From Dehalococcoidales bacterium (GTDB taxonomy: Bacteria > Chloroflexota > Dehalococcoidia > Dehalococcoidales > UBA2162), in assembly GCA_016932435.1 (NCBI GenBank), contig JAFGCW010000005.1:62001-126000 (forward strand): a DNA stretch of 64,000 bases, given 5' to 3'. The notes beneath the pieces were generated by a model, which had not been told where the DNA came from, ran no database searches, and worked only from the letters and a program-made list of their open reading frames with translations. A program made the position numbers and the translations under genes. Below are positions 9,520 to 18,048 of the stretch, piece after piece. Every line of letters begins with the position of its first letter. Position 1 is the stretch's first letter.

Positions 9520-10600
9520 TGCCGTTTTTTCCCCAACGGTCAGAATGTACCAGTTCCGGTCCGTCTTTCGTGTCGTTTACCTGCCAGCCCATATTCTGAA
9601 TCTGCTGGCGCAGTGAATCGGCTGCATTCCAATCACCGGCAATACGGACCCGTTCTCTGTCCTGTACCAGTGCTAACACTTCATCGGACGGCGGGTTGCT
9701 TTCACCCCTGCTTTCCTCTACCAACGCTGTCGAAACACTTTCCCATACATCCGGTGGAATACCGGTTCGCGGTATTATTGGTTTATATGGGCCCAGTTCG
9801 AAAATACTGAAAGTTTCTCCGTTTTTATACATGGTTTCCTGTCCTTGCCTGATAAGAGCAACCGTGCCGTGCCCCATTACCATGCAGTGTTTTTCGGCCA
9901 GGTTAATAATCAAGGCTGTATGTTCATCGATACCAACCACATTTACTTCAGGTGGAAGCATCGCATACAGTTTTTCAAAACGCTCCTGTCCCATGTAGCA
10001 GTACCGGGTATCGAACTCATCGCCACCCTCCCGATTATTAAGGTGGGAGACAAATACAAGAGAAAGCCCATATGGTCCGAATAAATCGAATCCTTCACGC
10101 CAGTGCAGGTCTTCACCGGCCTTATAAATTTCATATATCGGTAAAAGATATTTTCCCGCTGTGATAACGGCGGCGCTTGCCAGCACCAGCGCCGCGCTCT
10201 GCCTGTGTTTGGCCAGCACGGTCTTCCAGGCAAGGGTGTCATTAAGGTTACGATACGCATACGTAGGACTCCCCGGCCCCATCAGCATCACATTCGATTT
10301 GAGGATAGGTCTAACGATTTCTTCATCATCAGGACTGAAAGGTGTATCCTTTTTTCTTGCAGGTATCACCGATATTTCAGGATGGTAGTTCTGTAAATGG
10401 TACGTCAGGAACTCTCCTATTTTTTCGGCTACTATTGCCGAATTCAACTGGAATCCAGCCGGTGTCTCCAGGATGGACACCCTTACCGGCTTTGAAACCC
10501 TCTTCAGCAGCCAGTCGTATACTTTCTGGCTGCTTGGTGCCGCTTCTCCAGACCCGAACAGAACTATCAAGCCTGGATGATATGTTTCCGTATTACCCAT
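9506..10600 (-). CDS. Class-I-amidotransferase/S51-like domain fused to a CysRS C-terminal tail
   Basis: 364 aa. Residues 1-290 look like the amidotransferase-like fold of cyanophycinase/S51 peptidases (LIVLFGSGEAAPSS at the start, GPGSPTYAYRN and LVLASAAVITAGK in the middle). From about 310 the chain reads like the C-terminal tail of cysteinyl-tRNA synthetase (RVRIAGDWNAADSLRQQI, then GWQVNDTKDGPELV). The catalytic Rossmann domain of CysRS is absent, so it cannot charge tRNA, although automatic annotation may call it CysRS. Function unknown. It sits 23 nt after a hypothetical gene in the AOR1 operon. Confidence 0.65.
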   Translation of the reverse strand: MGNTETYHPGLIVLFGSGEAAPSSQKVYDWLLKRVSKPVRVSILETPAGFQLNSAIVAEKIGEFLTYHLQNYHPEISVIPARKKDTPFSPDDEEIVRPILKSNVMLMGPGSPTYAYRNLNDTLAWKTVLAKHRQSAALVLASAAVITAGKYLLPIYEIYKAGEDLHWREGFDLFGPYGLSLVFVSHLNNREGGDEFDTRYCYMGQERFEKLYAMLPPEVNVVGIDEHTALIINLAEKHCMVMGHGTVALIRQGQETMYKNGETFSIFELGPYKPIIPRTGIPPDVWESVSTALVEESRGESNPPSDEVLALVQDRERVRIAGDWNAADSLRQQIQNMGWQVNDTKDGPELVHSDRWGKNGNGIR

Positions 10601-10623
10601 TGGCGAATATCCTGTTATATAAG

Positions 10624-11274
10624 TTACTTTGCGAAGGCTTTCCCGTCAATGATATCAACATATCCGACCACTGCCATCTCGTCCAGCATCAGTGATACAT
10701 TCAAATCATATATCGGTGGATATACCTCTTCTCGTTCGAATTTAGTATACTTTTCCAGAATCTCATTAACTGTCATGCCCGGCTGCTGTTTAACTTTATC
10801 AAGTATATCCATCGCACGGTTATAATAGGTCAGCATATCGCCGCCAGCAGCAAGGTCGACCGGCTCGCAAGTAAAATGGGCGCCGGTCCTGGTATCATCA
10901 CAGGTAAATCCACGATGCCTTTTTATCAGGTTTTCAGGAGGTAAGGTTGGTATTCCGCCCAGGTATCTTGGATCAGCTCCTTCCGGAGCTTCCTTCAACG
11001 GTCGAAATCCTACTCCATCATACTTCTTCATCTCCGGATCCCTGGCACTGAGACCCGAATATAAATAAATCATGCGGTCATAGTCACCCTGACCGTAAAA
11101 AACCGTATTCCATAGCACCGGTGCCATGTTTTTTAGAAGTCCATTGCATATTCTTCCCTCGAACTTTTCTCCATCGTAAGTAAACTCATCGCCAATTTCA
11201 TAGTTAAAATGACAGGGGAAATTTTCAAGATCACCGGTAAAAGATACTAACGTGCACTTTACTTTAAACGGCAT
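10624..11274 (-). CDS. Conserved protein resembling the TIGR04076 family
   Basis: 216 aa, soluble. The N-terminal part (CHFNYEIGDEFTYDGEKFEGRICNG, split by conserved Cys residues) resembles TIGR04076 proteins, which are of unknown function. It contains several cysteines (CHF, RICNG, FTCDD, HFTCEP) that could bind metal. A TTG at 11280 is only 3 nt from AAGGAGG, while the ATG at 11274 has correct spacing and is chosen. It lies 28 nt after AOR1 on the same strand, suggesting a partner or accessory role for that enzyme. Confidence 0.55.
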   Translation of the reverse strand: MPFKVKCTLVSFTGDLENFPCHFNYEIGDEFTYDGEKFEGRICNGLLKNMAPVLWNTVFYGQGDYDRMIYLYSGLSARDPEMKKYDGVGFRPLKEAPEGADPRYLGGIPTLPPENLIKRHRGFTCDDTRTGAHFTCEPVDLAAGGDMLTYYNRAMDILDKVKQQPGMTVNEILEKYTKFEREEVYPPIYDLNVSLMLDEMAVVGYVDIIDGKAFAK

Positions 11275-11302
11275 ATCCAATAACCTCCTTTTTTAACAGA
11301 AA

Positions 11303-13153
11303 TTATCCGGGTATCATATCCTCTATTCCCAATCGTTTCAACGTGGTACTCTGAGGAATTCCCGTAGTCTCATCCCATCCACGAAGTCGGTAATACGCTT
11401 TCAGCATGTGCAGGTATTTATCGCGATCCAGCGCCTTCCCAGGTAAATCCTCTTTCTTTTTTAAATTATCTTCATGTGGATAATCATCCTCAGGCAGTTT
11501 TCTGCCTTCCCGTATCATAATCAATCTCTGAATTGTAGTTACCCTCTCCATAGCCAGGTCCAGTTCGCTGCCGTCTATACCAGTCACCGCCGTATATAAT
11601 TTTGCTTCAAGGTCAGGATCACCAACCAGGTCAGGTTTACTGAATGAATAAGCTATCGGCCAGGCAGAATCACACAGTCCAAGACTGTCCTCGAGATATG
11701 CCCGATTTTGTATTTTTACCGCAGCCAGAGCTTTTCCTTCATAACTTGCTGCATCGGCTGCTTCTTCACTCCCCCAAAATGCTATGGCAATTCTCTTGAA
11801 CACTTCGTCTGTCACCGGGCTAATGTCCGGATTGATCATGTTCATCATTCGCGCCGCTCTGGCAAATCCCGCATGGAACAGCGGTCTACTCATCCGGGGT
11901 TCCATCGGATCCAGCAAAGCATGGACAACCGATGAACGCGGCATAAGAGCATCGTTTTCACCAACCGGCAATATTCCCGGGTTCAGTATCAACCTTGCTT
12001 TCTCCGGCACTTTCTTACTTGCTCTGTAAAGTCCTTCAGCAAGCAAGGTACCCAGCCCTTGCCTGCTAGTGATCGAGGAGAGCAGCGTTTCAAGGAACTC
12101 GTTCGTGCCAATCTTTGAAAGCGGCAGTCCTGTCTCCTCTTCAGTCAGCCGGTTTTCCTTGTAACAGTCATGCAACCAGTTAATCATACTCCGGAGTTCG
12201 AAAGTGCAGATCGAGTAGTCGTTGGCAAGTATAGGGGCGTTATAAAAGGTATCTACCGGTTCGTCTTCGTGACCATATTTCCACGGCATATAATACTCCA
12301 TCGCCTCGCATCGCCGGTAATCCTCCAGGTCTACCCTGTTTCCATAACGGTATTTATTCCTGATACAGACAAGTCCGCACTGGTAACACTTTCCCTTTCC
12401 TACCCGTTCCAGCAGATGCCCATGACCACTCATCGTCACTTCCGGGGGTATCGTTAGATCGAGTCGTTTGCTTATCTTAATTGTGTACCTGTTCAGCTGC
12501 TTCAACCTTTCGGGATCATGAACCTGTGGTCTGCCACTTCCATCAACAACAATCGCCTTAAGGTTTTTCAAGCCCATCACCGCACCGAATCCCGCAGTCG
12601 AAGTAGACTGGTGAGAGCCGAATATCACCGCACTCCTTACCTTGTTTTCACCGGCCTGTCCCGTAGTAAGGAATTTCACCCTACCACCGTGAATTTGTTG
12701 AAGGATTTCACTCGTCCTGTACGCCCCGATGCCCCAAAGGTCAGAAGCATCCAAAATCTTGATCCGATCATTATCAATCAGTAAATAAATCGGGGATTGA
12801 GAATGTCCCGATATCACCAGTCCATCATAACCGGCTTTCTTCAGTTCGGCCGGGAAATGTCCGCCTATATTTCCATAACAATACTGTTCGGGGTAAGCCA
12901 TCGGTGACTTTCCGGCTACCGCCATACGGGTCGCTCCCTGGACACCGGTAGCAACCAATGGGCCAGTAACGAATATCAGATGGTTTTCCGGATCAAAAGC
13001 TCTTGTTTCAGGATTAACCTTTTCCCAGTATATCCGGGAAGCGATCCCCCGTCCTCCCAGATATTTCTCAGCATATAGTTTTGTATCTATATTCGATATC
13101 TCAGAGGTGGTGAGATTTACATTTAGTATCTTCCCCATCCATCCGTACATCAT
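11303..13153 (-). CDS. Aldehyde ferredoxin oxidoreductase family protein (AOR1)
   Basis: 616 aa, full length for the tungsten-pterin AOR family, which interconverts acids and aldehydes with ferredoxin or acts on related substrates. The [4Fe-4S] ligands are C256, C259, C263 (CYQCGLVC) and C494 (GLCDSAWP). The N-terminal pterin-binding domain starts WMGKILNVNL. The EYET stretch typical of true AORs after the cysteine motif is replaced here (RRCEAMEYY), so the substrate pocket is likely different. First gene of a four-gene minus-strand operon (AOR1, 11274, 10600, 9519). Confidence 0.87.
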   Translation of the reverse strand: MMYGWMGKILNVNLTTSEISNIDTKLYAEKYLGGRGIASRIYWEKVNPETRAFDPENHLIFVTGPLVATGVQGATRMAVAGKSPMAYPEQYCYGNIGGHFPAELKKAGYDGLVISGHSQSPIYLLIDNDRIKILDASDLWGIGAYRTSEILQQIHGGRVKFLTTGQAGENKVRSAVIFGSHQSTSTAGFGAVMGLKNLKAIVVDGSGRPQVHDPERLKQLNRYTIKISKRLDLTIPPEVTMSGHGHLLERVGKGKCYQCGLVCIRNKYRYGNRVDLEDYRRCEAMEYYMPWKYGHEDEPVDTFYNAPILANDYSICTFELRSMINWLHDCYKENRLTEEETGLPLSKIGTNEFLETLLSSITSRQGLGTLLAEGLYRASKKVPEKARLILNPGILPVGENDALMPRSSVVHALLDPMEPRMSRPLFHAGFARAARMMNMINPDISPVTDEVFKRIAIAFWGSEEAADAASYEGKALAAVKIQNRAYLEDSLGLCDSAWPIAYSFSKPDLVGDPDLEAKLYTAVTGIDGSELDLAMERVTTIQRLIMIREGRKLPEDDYPHEDNLKKKEDLPGKALDRDKYLHMLKAYYRLRGWDETTGIPQSTTLKRLGIEDMIPG

Positions 13154-13236
13154 TGGACCGTTCTCTTCATAGTTCTGTTTCCACGAATCATATCAGAGTT
13201 CGTATGCCAAATACACCTATAATATTAATGCTGGTG

Positions 13237-13270
13237 AAAAAAAGAGAGAGGTTTCTTAACCTCTCTCTTT
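13237..13270 (-). terminator. Rho-independent terminator after AOR2
   Basis: 13-bp perfect stem AAAGAGAGAGGTT / AACCTCTCTCTTT (13241-13253 with 13258-13270) with a 4-nt loop, followed on the minus strand by seven T (13243-13237). It separates the moaD-AOR2 unit from AOR1. Confidence 0.9.
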
Positions 13271-13294
13271 AACGTTCTATTCGATACTTCCGAT

Positions 13295-15301
13295 TTATTC
13301 TACGGGTAACTCAACGTCTGCAAGAACGCTATCCATCTTCAGTTCGGTAATTCTTTCTTTCGTCGGAAGGCCTCTGGGAGTCCATCCTCGCAGTGTATAA
13401 TATTCCTGCAGAATATCATCCCACGGTACGATCTTACCCTTGTATATACCAACTTCACCTTCCTCGTAAGCCAGCTTCCCGGCAAATCGATCGTCCTTTA
13501 CATCCCAGCCTTTAACTTTGTAATTATAAAGCCGCATCAGGTTCAGAGAACGTTCACCGACCTCCATCAATTCTTCGTATGATACATCCCAACCGGTTAT
13601 TTTATTTAAGATATCTGCATAGGTCGACGGTCCGAATCCGACCATCATAAACTGCGTCGCTCCGCCGAACATGCAGGTTACCAGATTATTGAACAGGGAA
13701 ACGAATTCCTCGGTCCACTTTGCGAATAATGCCTTCCCGTTCAAGCCCTTTACCCAGTCGGTATCTACTTTAGGCGGATCGCCGAATATCCTCTTTTTCA
13801 GATCGTCAGGCATATCCAGGAGTTCCAGCGACCTCTCATATAATTCCAGGTTAGTCATTCCAATATATTCCGGGTAGGTATCCCGTCTCTCCGGTAGAAA
13901 GGCAAGTTCCCAGACGTTATGAAGTCTTAACCAGTCGCCGCCACGTGGACTCGTCAGCGCTCCGAAAGACCAGATAAGTGCCTGAAGTTTCGCATCTCTC
14001 TGTATCGAGGGTTTACCCTTCACTGTCTGCGGCATGATAGCTTCGGCCTCTGGTCCAAGTTTTTCAGCCATCGCGGTTACACCGTCAGCCAGCAGGTTAC
14101 CCAGCTTACCTTCCCGGGCAGCGGTTCTCCGGGTTACTTCCCATACTAATTCTTCGTCTCCTCGCTTTAGTTCCAGACCATCAGTATCCTCTGTCGTTAA
14201 TATACCATTCACAAAAAGGTCTACCGCATAAGAGAACGCCATGGTAAATGAAGCCGGATCAAGCCCGAGTTCCTGTATCAGCCTTTCAAAATATATCCAG
14301 GCATTGAAATCCTGTATTCCCAGGTTCCGGAGTGAAACGGTGATAAATGTCATATGCCCACCGAGTTGCCGGGTTCCTGCGTATTTCCCATCCTTAATCT
14401 GTAACCAGTGGTAGCACGGAGCAAAACAGTTTAGACATCCTGCGTTAGTGTAGTGAGGAAAATCGGCAGTATCGCGGTTCTCAGCCAGGCTATCACCAGT
14501 CATCGGCCATCTGGCTGTAACCGACATATCAGTTGTTCCACCGTGTTCTTTCCAGAGTCTCAAGGTCGGTTCTTCTTCCAGAAACTTGTTTACTGAATTA
14601 TATGATGATTCCAGCAGTCCTCTCGGATCATATAACTCAATTTCTCCGGTACCTCGTACGGTAATAGCTTTCAGGTTCTTGGATCCCATTACCGTTCCTC
14701 CACCTGAGCGTCCCGGGCATGATGTAGCATCACCACAGGCGACTGCGTACCTGACCATATTTTCGCCGGCAATGGATATGCTGAATACTCTGACTTCGCC
14801 TTCAAATCGTTCTCCGATTTCTTCTCTCAGTGTCTTAATTGTTTCTCCGGTCTCTTTTCCCCAAATATGAGAAGCGTTACGTATGGTTATTTCCTCATTG
14901 TCTATGGCAATATAGACCGGTTTTTCGGCTTTACCTCTAACGACTATCACATCATAACCGGCATATTTCATCACCGCCGGAAAATACCAGCCGAATGATC
15001 CTGAGGAAAAGCCTCCCGTTTCAGGACTTATACATCCCAGCATGGCACGTCCCGCCTGGGGTGCCGCTGTGGCAGTCCAGGGTCCGGTCGCAATAATCAC
15101 TTCATTATCCGGACTTAGAGGATCTATTGCTTCAGGGATATCTTTCCATAATATCTTGGTAATAAATCCATCCCCACCGACCCATAACCTGGGATCGATA
15201 TCATACTCTCTGAAAAACCGGTCGGTCGGTATTACCCTGATCTCGCTGTCGGTCAAGTTTATAAATGCTACACTGCCGGCGTATCCTTTAGGTATTGCCA
15301 A
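13295..15301 (-). CDS. Aldehyde ferredoxin oxidoreductase family protein (AOR2, divergent)
   Basis: 668 aa, about 50 residues longer than AOR1, TTG start behind AAAGGA. The FeS ligands are C289, C292, C296 (CLNCFAPC), probably with C543 (VTCMFGG). The N-terminal domain follows AOR order (VAFINLTDSEIRVIP, then MGSKNLKAITVRG). As in AOR1 the EYET motif is missing (GTRQLGGHMTF here), so this is a divergent subfamily with unknown substrate. It lies 31 nt after a MoaD-like gene and ends in a strong terminator, making a two-gene transcript. Confidence 0.86.
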   Translation of the reverse strand: MAIPKGYAGSVAFINLTDSEIRVIPTDRFFREYDIDPRLWVGGDGFITKILWKDIPEAIDPLSPDNEVIIATGPWTATAAPQAGRAMLGCISPETGGFSSGSFGWYFPAVMKYAGYDVIVVRGKAEKPVYIAIDNEEITIRNASHIWGKETGETIKTLREEIGERFEGEVRVFSISIAGENMVRYAVACGDATSCPGRSGGGTVMGSKNLKAITVRGTGEIELYDPRGLLESSYNSVNKFLEEEPTLRLWKEHGGTTDMSVTARWPMTGDSLAENRDTADFPHYTNAGCLNCFAPCYHWLQIKDGKYAGTRQLGGHMTFITVSLRNLGIQDFNAWIYFERLIQELGLDPASFTMAFSYAVDLFVNGILTTEDTDGLELKRGDEELVWEVTRRTAAREGKLGNLLADGVTAMAEKLGPEAEAIMPQTVKGKPSIQRDAKLQALIWSFGALTSPRGGDWLRLHNVWELAFLPERRDTYPEYIGMTNLELYERSLELLDMPDDLKKRIFGDPPKVDTDWVKGLNGKALFAKWTEEFVSLFNNLVTCMFGGATQFMMVGFGPSTYADILNKITGWDVSYEELMEVGERSLNLMRLYNYKVKGWDVKDDRFAGKLAYEEGEVGIYKGKIVPWDDILQEYYTLRGWTPRGLPTKERITELKMDSVLADVELPVE

Positions 15302-15332
15302 ATTTTTATTCCTTTCAGAGGTTGGTTTGCGG

Positions 15333-15605
15333 TCATCCTCCTGTCAGGTGCATTACGATATGTATCTCATCGCCATCCCTGACCGGCGTACTTAAATCAT
15401 CCGGATCTGTTTCTACAAGATTTACAAAAACATCAAGATATTTTCTTAATTCCCCATCATCTTCAAACAGCCACTCACGAGATATGGGAAATTTCTTTAC
15501 AAAATCGTCCAGACATTCACCAACCGTATTGCCGTCAACCTCGACGATTTCCCGGTCATTCGTAAGGTGAGGTAAAAAGTAATATACGTTTATTTTTACA
15601 CTCAT
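15333..15605 (-). CDS. MoaD/ThiS-like sulfur carrier (small)
   Basis: 90-aa beta-grasp protein ending in the diglycine HLTGG needed for adenylation and thiocarboxylate formation. MoaD-like carriers donate sulfur to the pterin dithiolene that holds Mo or W. Small MoaD genes are often found next to AOR genes. It is first in the transcript with AOR2, divergent from the AOR3 gene, which has its own MoaD-like partner. Promoter at 15671-15700. Confidence 0.83.
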   Translation of the reverse strand: MSVKINVYYFLPHLTNDREIVEVDGNTVGECLDDFVKKFPISREWLFEDDGELRKYLDVFVNLVETDPDDLSTPVRDGDEIHIVMHLTGG

Positions 15606-15670
15606 AGGTAATTTTCTGACTTTTGAAAAGCGGGATTTACAGTTTTAGGAAATACAGTCAGAATATGAAA

Positions 15671-15700
15671 AGTATACCATTTTGGTCGTGAATATATCAA
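15671..15700 (-). promoter_or_regulatory. sigma-70-type promoter for moaD-AOR2
   Basis: Minus strand: TTGATA (15695-15700), 18-bp spacer, TATACT (15671-15676). It lies 66 nt upstream of the MoaD start. Confidence 0.6.
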
Positions 15701-15719
15701 GAAATGCGGTACTCTGATT

Positions 15720-15747
15720 TTGACATCTCTCCATTCAATGATAAATT
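15720..15747 (+). promoter_or_regulatory. Candidate promoter for AOR3 operon
   Basis: TTGACA at 15720-15725, 16-bp spacer, TAAATT at 15742-15747. It is back to back with the minus-strand promoter 20 bp away, so the two AOR transcripts could share a regulator. The spacer is slightly short. Confidence 0.45.
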
Positions 15748-15831
15748 TTAGTCAACTTTCCTTTTAATGTGCTAATATTTTCATATACAATTTCACAGAG
15801 AAAACACCCTCTAAGAAAGGAACGGGGAATA

Positions 15832-17643
15832 ATGGCAAACGGTAATACAGGTCGTATTCTTTTTATTAACCTCTCTACAGGACAAATTTCAGAAGAAACT
15901 CCGGATGAATCGTTGTATCGGGATTTCATAGGTGGATATGGTATCGGCTCTCGAATACTCTATGACCGCCAGAAACCCGGAGTAGACCCTCTCGGACCCG
16001 ATAACACATTCGGTATACTCACAGGACCATTCACCGGCACAAATGCTCCGATGGGAACTCGCTACACATCCGTAGCCCGTTCGCCGGTTACGGGAGGATG
16101 GGGAGACGCTAACGCCGGAGGTAACTTCGGTCCGTACCTGAAAATGGCGGGATACGACGCCGTATTTTTTACCGGTATTTCGGAAAAGCCGGTCTACCTC
16201 TATATCGATGAAGAAAAAGTGGAACTCAGAGATGCAGGTAACCTCTGGGGTAAGAACACGTATGAAGTCGAGGATATTCTTGAAAATGAATATGGAAAGG
16301 ATACAGGTGTTGTAACGATCGGTATCTCCGGTGAAAAATTATCACTTATTTCCTGCACCGTCAGCGACCGCGGCGCGGCCGCCGGGCGTTCCGGACTCGG
16401 AGCGGTAATGGGTTCAAAAAAGTTGAAAGCCCTCGTTGCCAGAGGAACCCGTAAAGTACAGGTTGCCCGTGAAAAAGAGGTTATGGACTTGCGAAACCAG
16501 TATATAAACGGGATGAAAGAGCCTGGTCCCGACGGTAACTCTTTTTATGATATCTGGCACAGATACGGCACCTCATCGATGACAGCCCGATCCGCCCACA
16601 GCGGTGATACTCCGGTCAAGAACTGGAAAGGAGTCGGTGTAATCGACCTTCCGGAAATAGAAGAATTACGAATGGACGCCGCCGTCAGGAATATGGACAG
16701 GCAAGCAGGCTGCTGGCATTGTCCTCTCGGTTGTGAGAGTCGCCTGAAGGCAGGTGAAGGTGAATACAAGTATCCGGCTGGTATTCGCCGGCCTGAATAT
16801 GAAACGGAAGCTTCATTCGGGGCTATGGTCCTGAATAATAACCGTGAAGCCATCAATATGGCAAACCACATCTGTAATGATTACGGTATCGACACAATCT
16901 CAGCCGGGACAATCGTTGCTTTCGCGATGGAATGCTATGAGAACGGTATTCTCACCAAACAGGACGCTGGTGGGCTGGATCTTACCTGGGGAAACCACCA
17001 GGCGATAATCGCCCTGACAGAAATGATAGCCAAACGTGAAGGGATAGGTGATATACTTGCCGACGGTGTTAAAACGGCTGCGGAGAAAATCGGCAAAGGT
17101 TCGGAGGAATATGCCGTTCATATAGGCGGTCAGGAACTTGGTATGCATGATCCCAAGCTTATGATGTTCGGTACCCGTCCGACAGCAGCCAGGTACTGGC
17201 TGGAACCTACGCCGGGCAGGCACATGCAGAGTTTCGGTCCCAGCAGCTTCCAGGGACATGTTCTTAACGCTTCCGGTCTCTGCATTCTTGGCAACAGGGT
17301 CGCCAGTATTGAAAATTACTTCCTTAAGATTCTAAACGCGGTAACGGGGTATGAATTTTCTCTTAAAGAAATGTTGCAGACCGGTGAAAGAATATTGACG
17401 ATGAGACACCTCTTCAACCTCAGGGAAGGCATCAATCCGTTAAACTGGAAGGTACATCCCAGGATAATAGGCGACCCTCCACAGGATGAAGGACCTCTGG
17501 CCGGTATTCGTGCAAATATCGAAGCCCAGGCATACTGGAACCTGGGAGCACTCGACTGGGATGCGGAGACGACGAAACCGAGTAAAGGTAAACTGATAAA
17601 ACTGGGTCTTACTAAAGAAGCTGAAGAACTCTGGCCGGAATAA
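15832..17643 (+). CDS. Aldehyde ferredoxin oxidoreductase (AOR3)
   Basis: 603 aa from the ATG at 15832, which has AAAGGAACGGGG upstream; an earlier in-frame ATG at 15769 lacks a ribosome site. The FeS ligands are C294, C297, C301 (CWHCPLGC) and probably C484 (SGLCILGN). Unlike AOR1 and AOR2 it keeps the canonical RPEYETEASFG segment, so this is the best candidate for a genuine tungsten aldehyde:ferredoxin oxidoreductase. It is followed by a MoaD-like carrier and three reductases on the same strand. Confidence 0.9.
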   Translation: MANGNTGRILFINLSTGQISEETPDESLYRDFIGGYGIGSRILYDRQKPGVDPLGPDNTFGILTGPFTGTNAPMGTRYTSVARSPVTGGWGDANAGGNFGPYLKMAGYDAVFFTGISEKPVYLYIDEEKVELRDAGNLWGKNTYEVEDILENEYGKDTGVVTIGISGEKLSLISCTVSDRGAAAGRSGLGAVMGSKKLKALVARGTRKVQVAREKEVMDLRNQYINGMKEPGPDGNSFYDIWHRYGTSSMTARSAHSGDTPVKNWKGVGVIDLPEIEELRMDAAVRNMDRQAGCWHCPLGCESRLKAGEGEYKYPAGIRRPEYETEASFGAMVLNNNREAINMANHICNDYGIDTISAGTIVAFAMECYENGILTKQDAGGLDLTWGNHQAIIALTEMIAKREGIGDILADGVKTAAEKIGKGSEEYAVHIGGQELGMHDPKLMMFGTRPTAARYWLEPTPGRHMQSFGPSSFQGHVLNASGLCILGNRVASIENYFLKILNAVTGYEFSLKEMLQTGERILTMRHLFNLREGINPLNWKVHPRIIGDPPQDEGPLAGIRANIEAQAYWNLGALDWDAETTKPSKGKLIKLGLTKEAEELWPE

Positions 17644-17678
17644 CAGTCAAGCCGATAAGAAGGAGTTTATCGGATAAC

Positions 17679-17963
17679 ATGATAACCTGTACGATCGAAT
17701 TATATGGCTCTTCAAAGGAATTAGCAGGAACAAACGAGGTAGTACTTGAACTGCCTGGAGAAAACGCTGGTATGCAGGAGCTTGTGGCAGCGTTAAAAAT
17801 CCGGCTGCCAGAACTCGACGGGATTTTATTTAAAAAGGATGAAAACATCCTGGCGAACGACCAGGCATTTAACATCGGCGGACATTTCTTTTCCGGCAGT
17901 GATAAAATTACCATCCATAATGGTGATAGGATTCGTCTTTTGACTGCCGCTATTGGTGGCTAA
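17679..17963 (+). CDS. MoaD/ThiS-like sulfur carrier
   Basis: 94-aa beta-grasp protein with C-terminal AAIGG. It is clearly different from the 90-aa carrier at 15333, and each sits with its own AOR. It probably serves dithiolene sulfur insertion for the tungsten cofactor. Starts 35 nt after AOR3. Confidence 0.83.
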   Translation: MITCTIELYGSSKELAGTNEVVLELPGENAGMQELVAALKIRLPELDGILFKKDENILANDQAFNIGGHFFSGSDKITIHNGDRIRLLTAAIGG

Positions 17964-18048
17964 ATCGGTCCAGAGTAATATCGTCAGTTATTTTACAGTA
18001 ACGGCCTAAATTCATATATATCAGGTATGGTTGGACAAGGAGTTGATT

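Noticed and set aside
9506..10600. Functional cysteinyl-tRNA synthetase
   Set aside because: The HIGH and KMSKS catalytic parts are absent; only a short tail resembles CysRS.
13237..13270. Inverted repeat between AOR2 and AOR1 as an operator
   Set aside because: The stem is followed by a T run on the minus strand directly after the AOR2 stop, which is a standard terminator.
15769..15831. N-terminal extension of AOR3 from the ATG at 15769
   Set aside because: There is no ribosome site, it overlaps the promoter area, and the family N-terminus begins at 15832.
11303..17643. Class II (Bam-type, tungsten) benzoyl-CoA reductase
   Set aside because: The AORs are not next to BamC-I type genes, and the NuoE/F-like genes lie more than 45 kb away with a formate-dehydrogenase-like partner.
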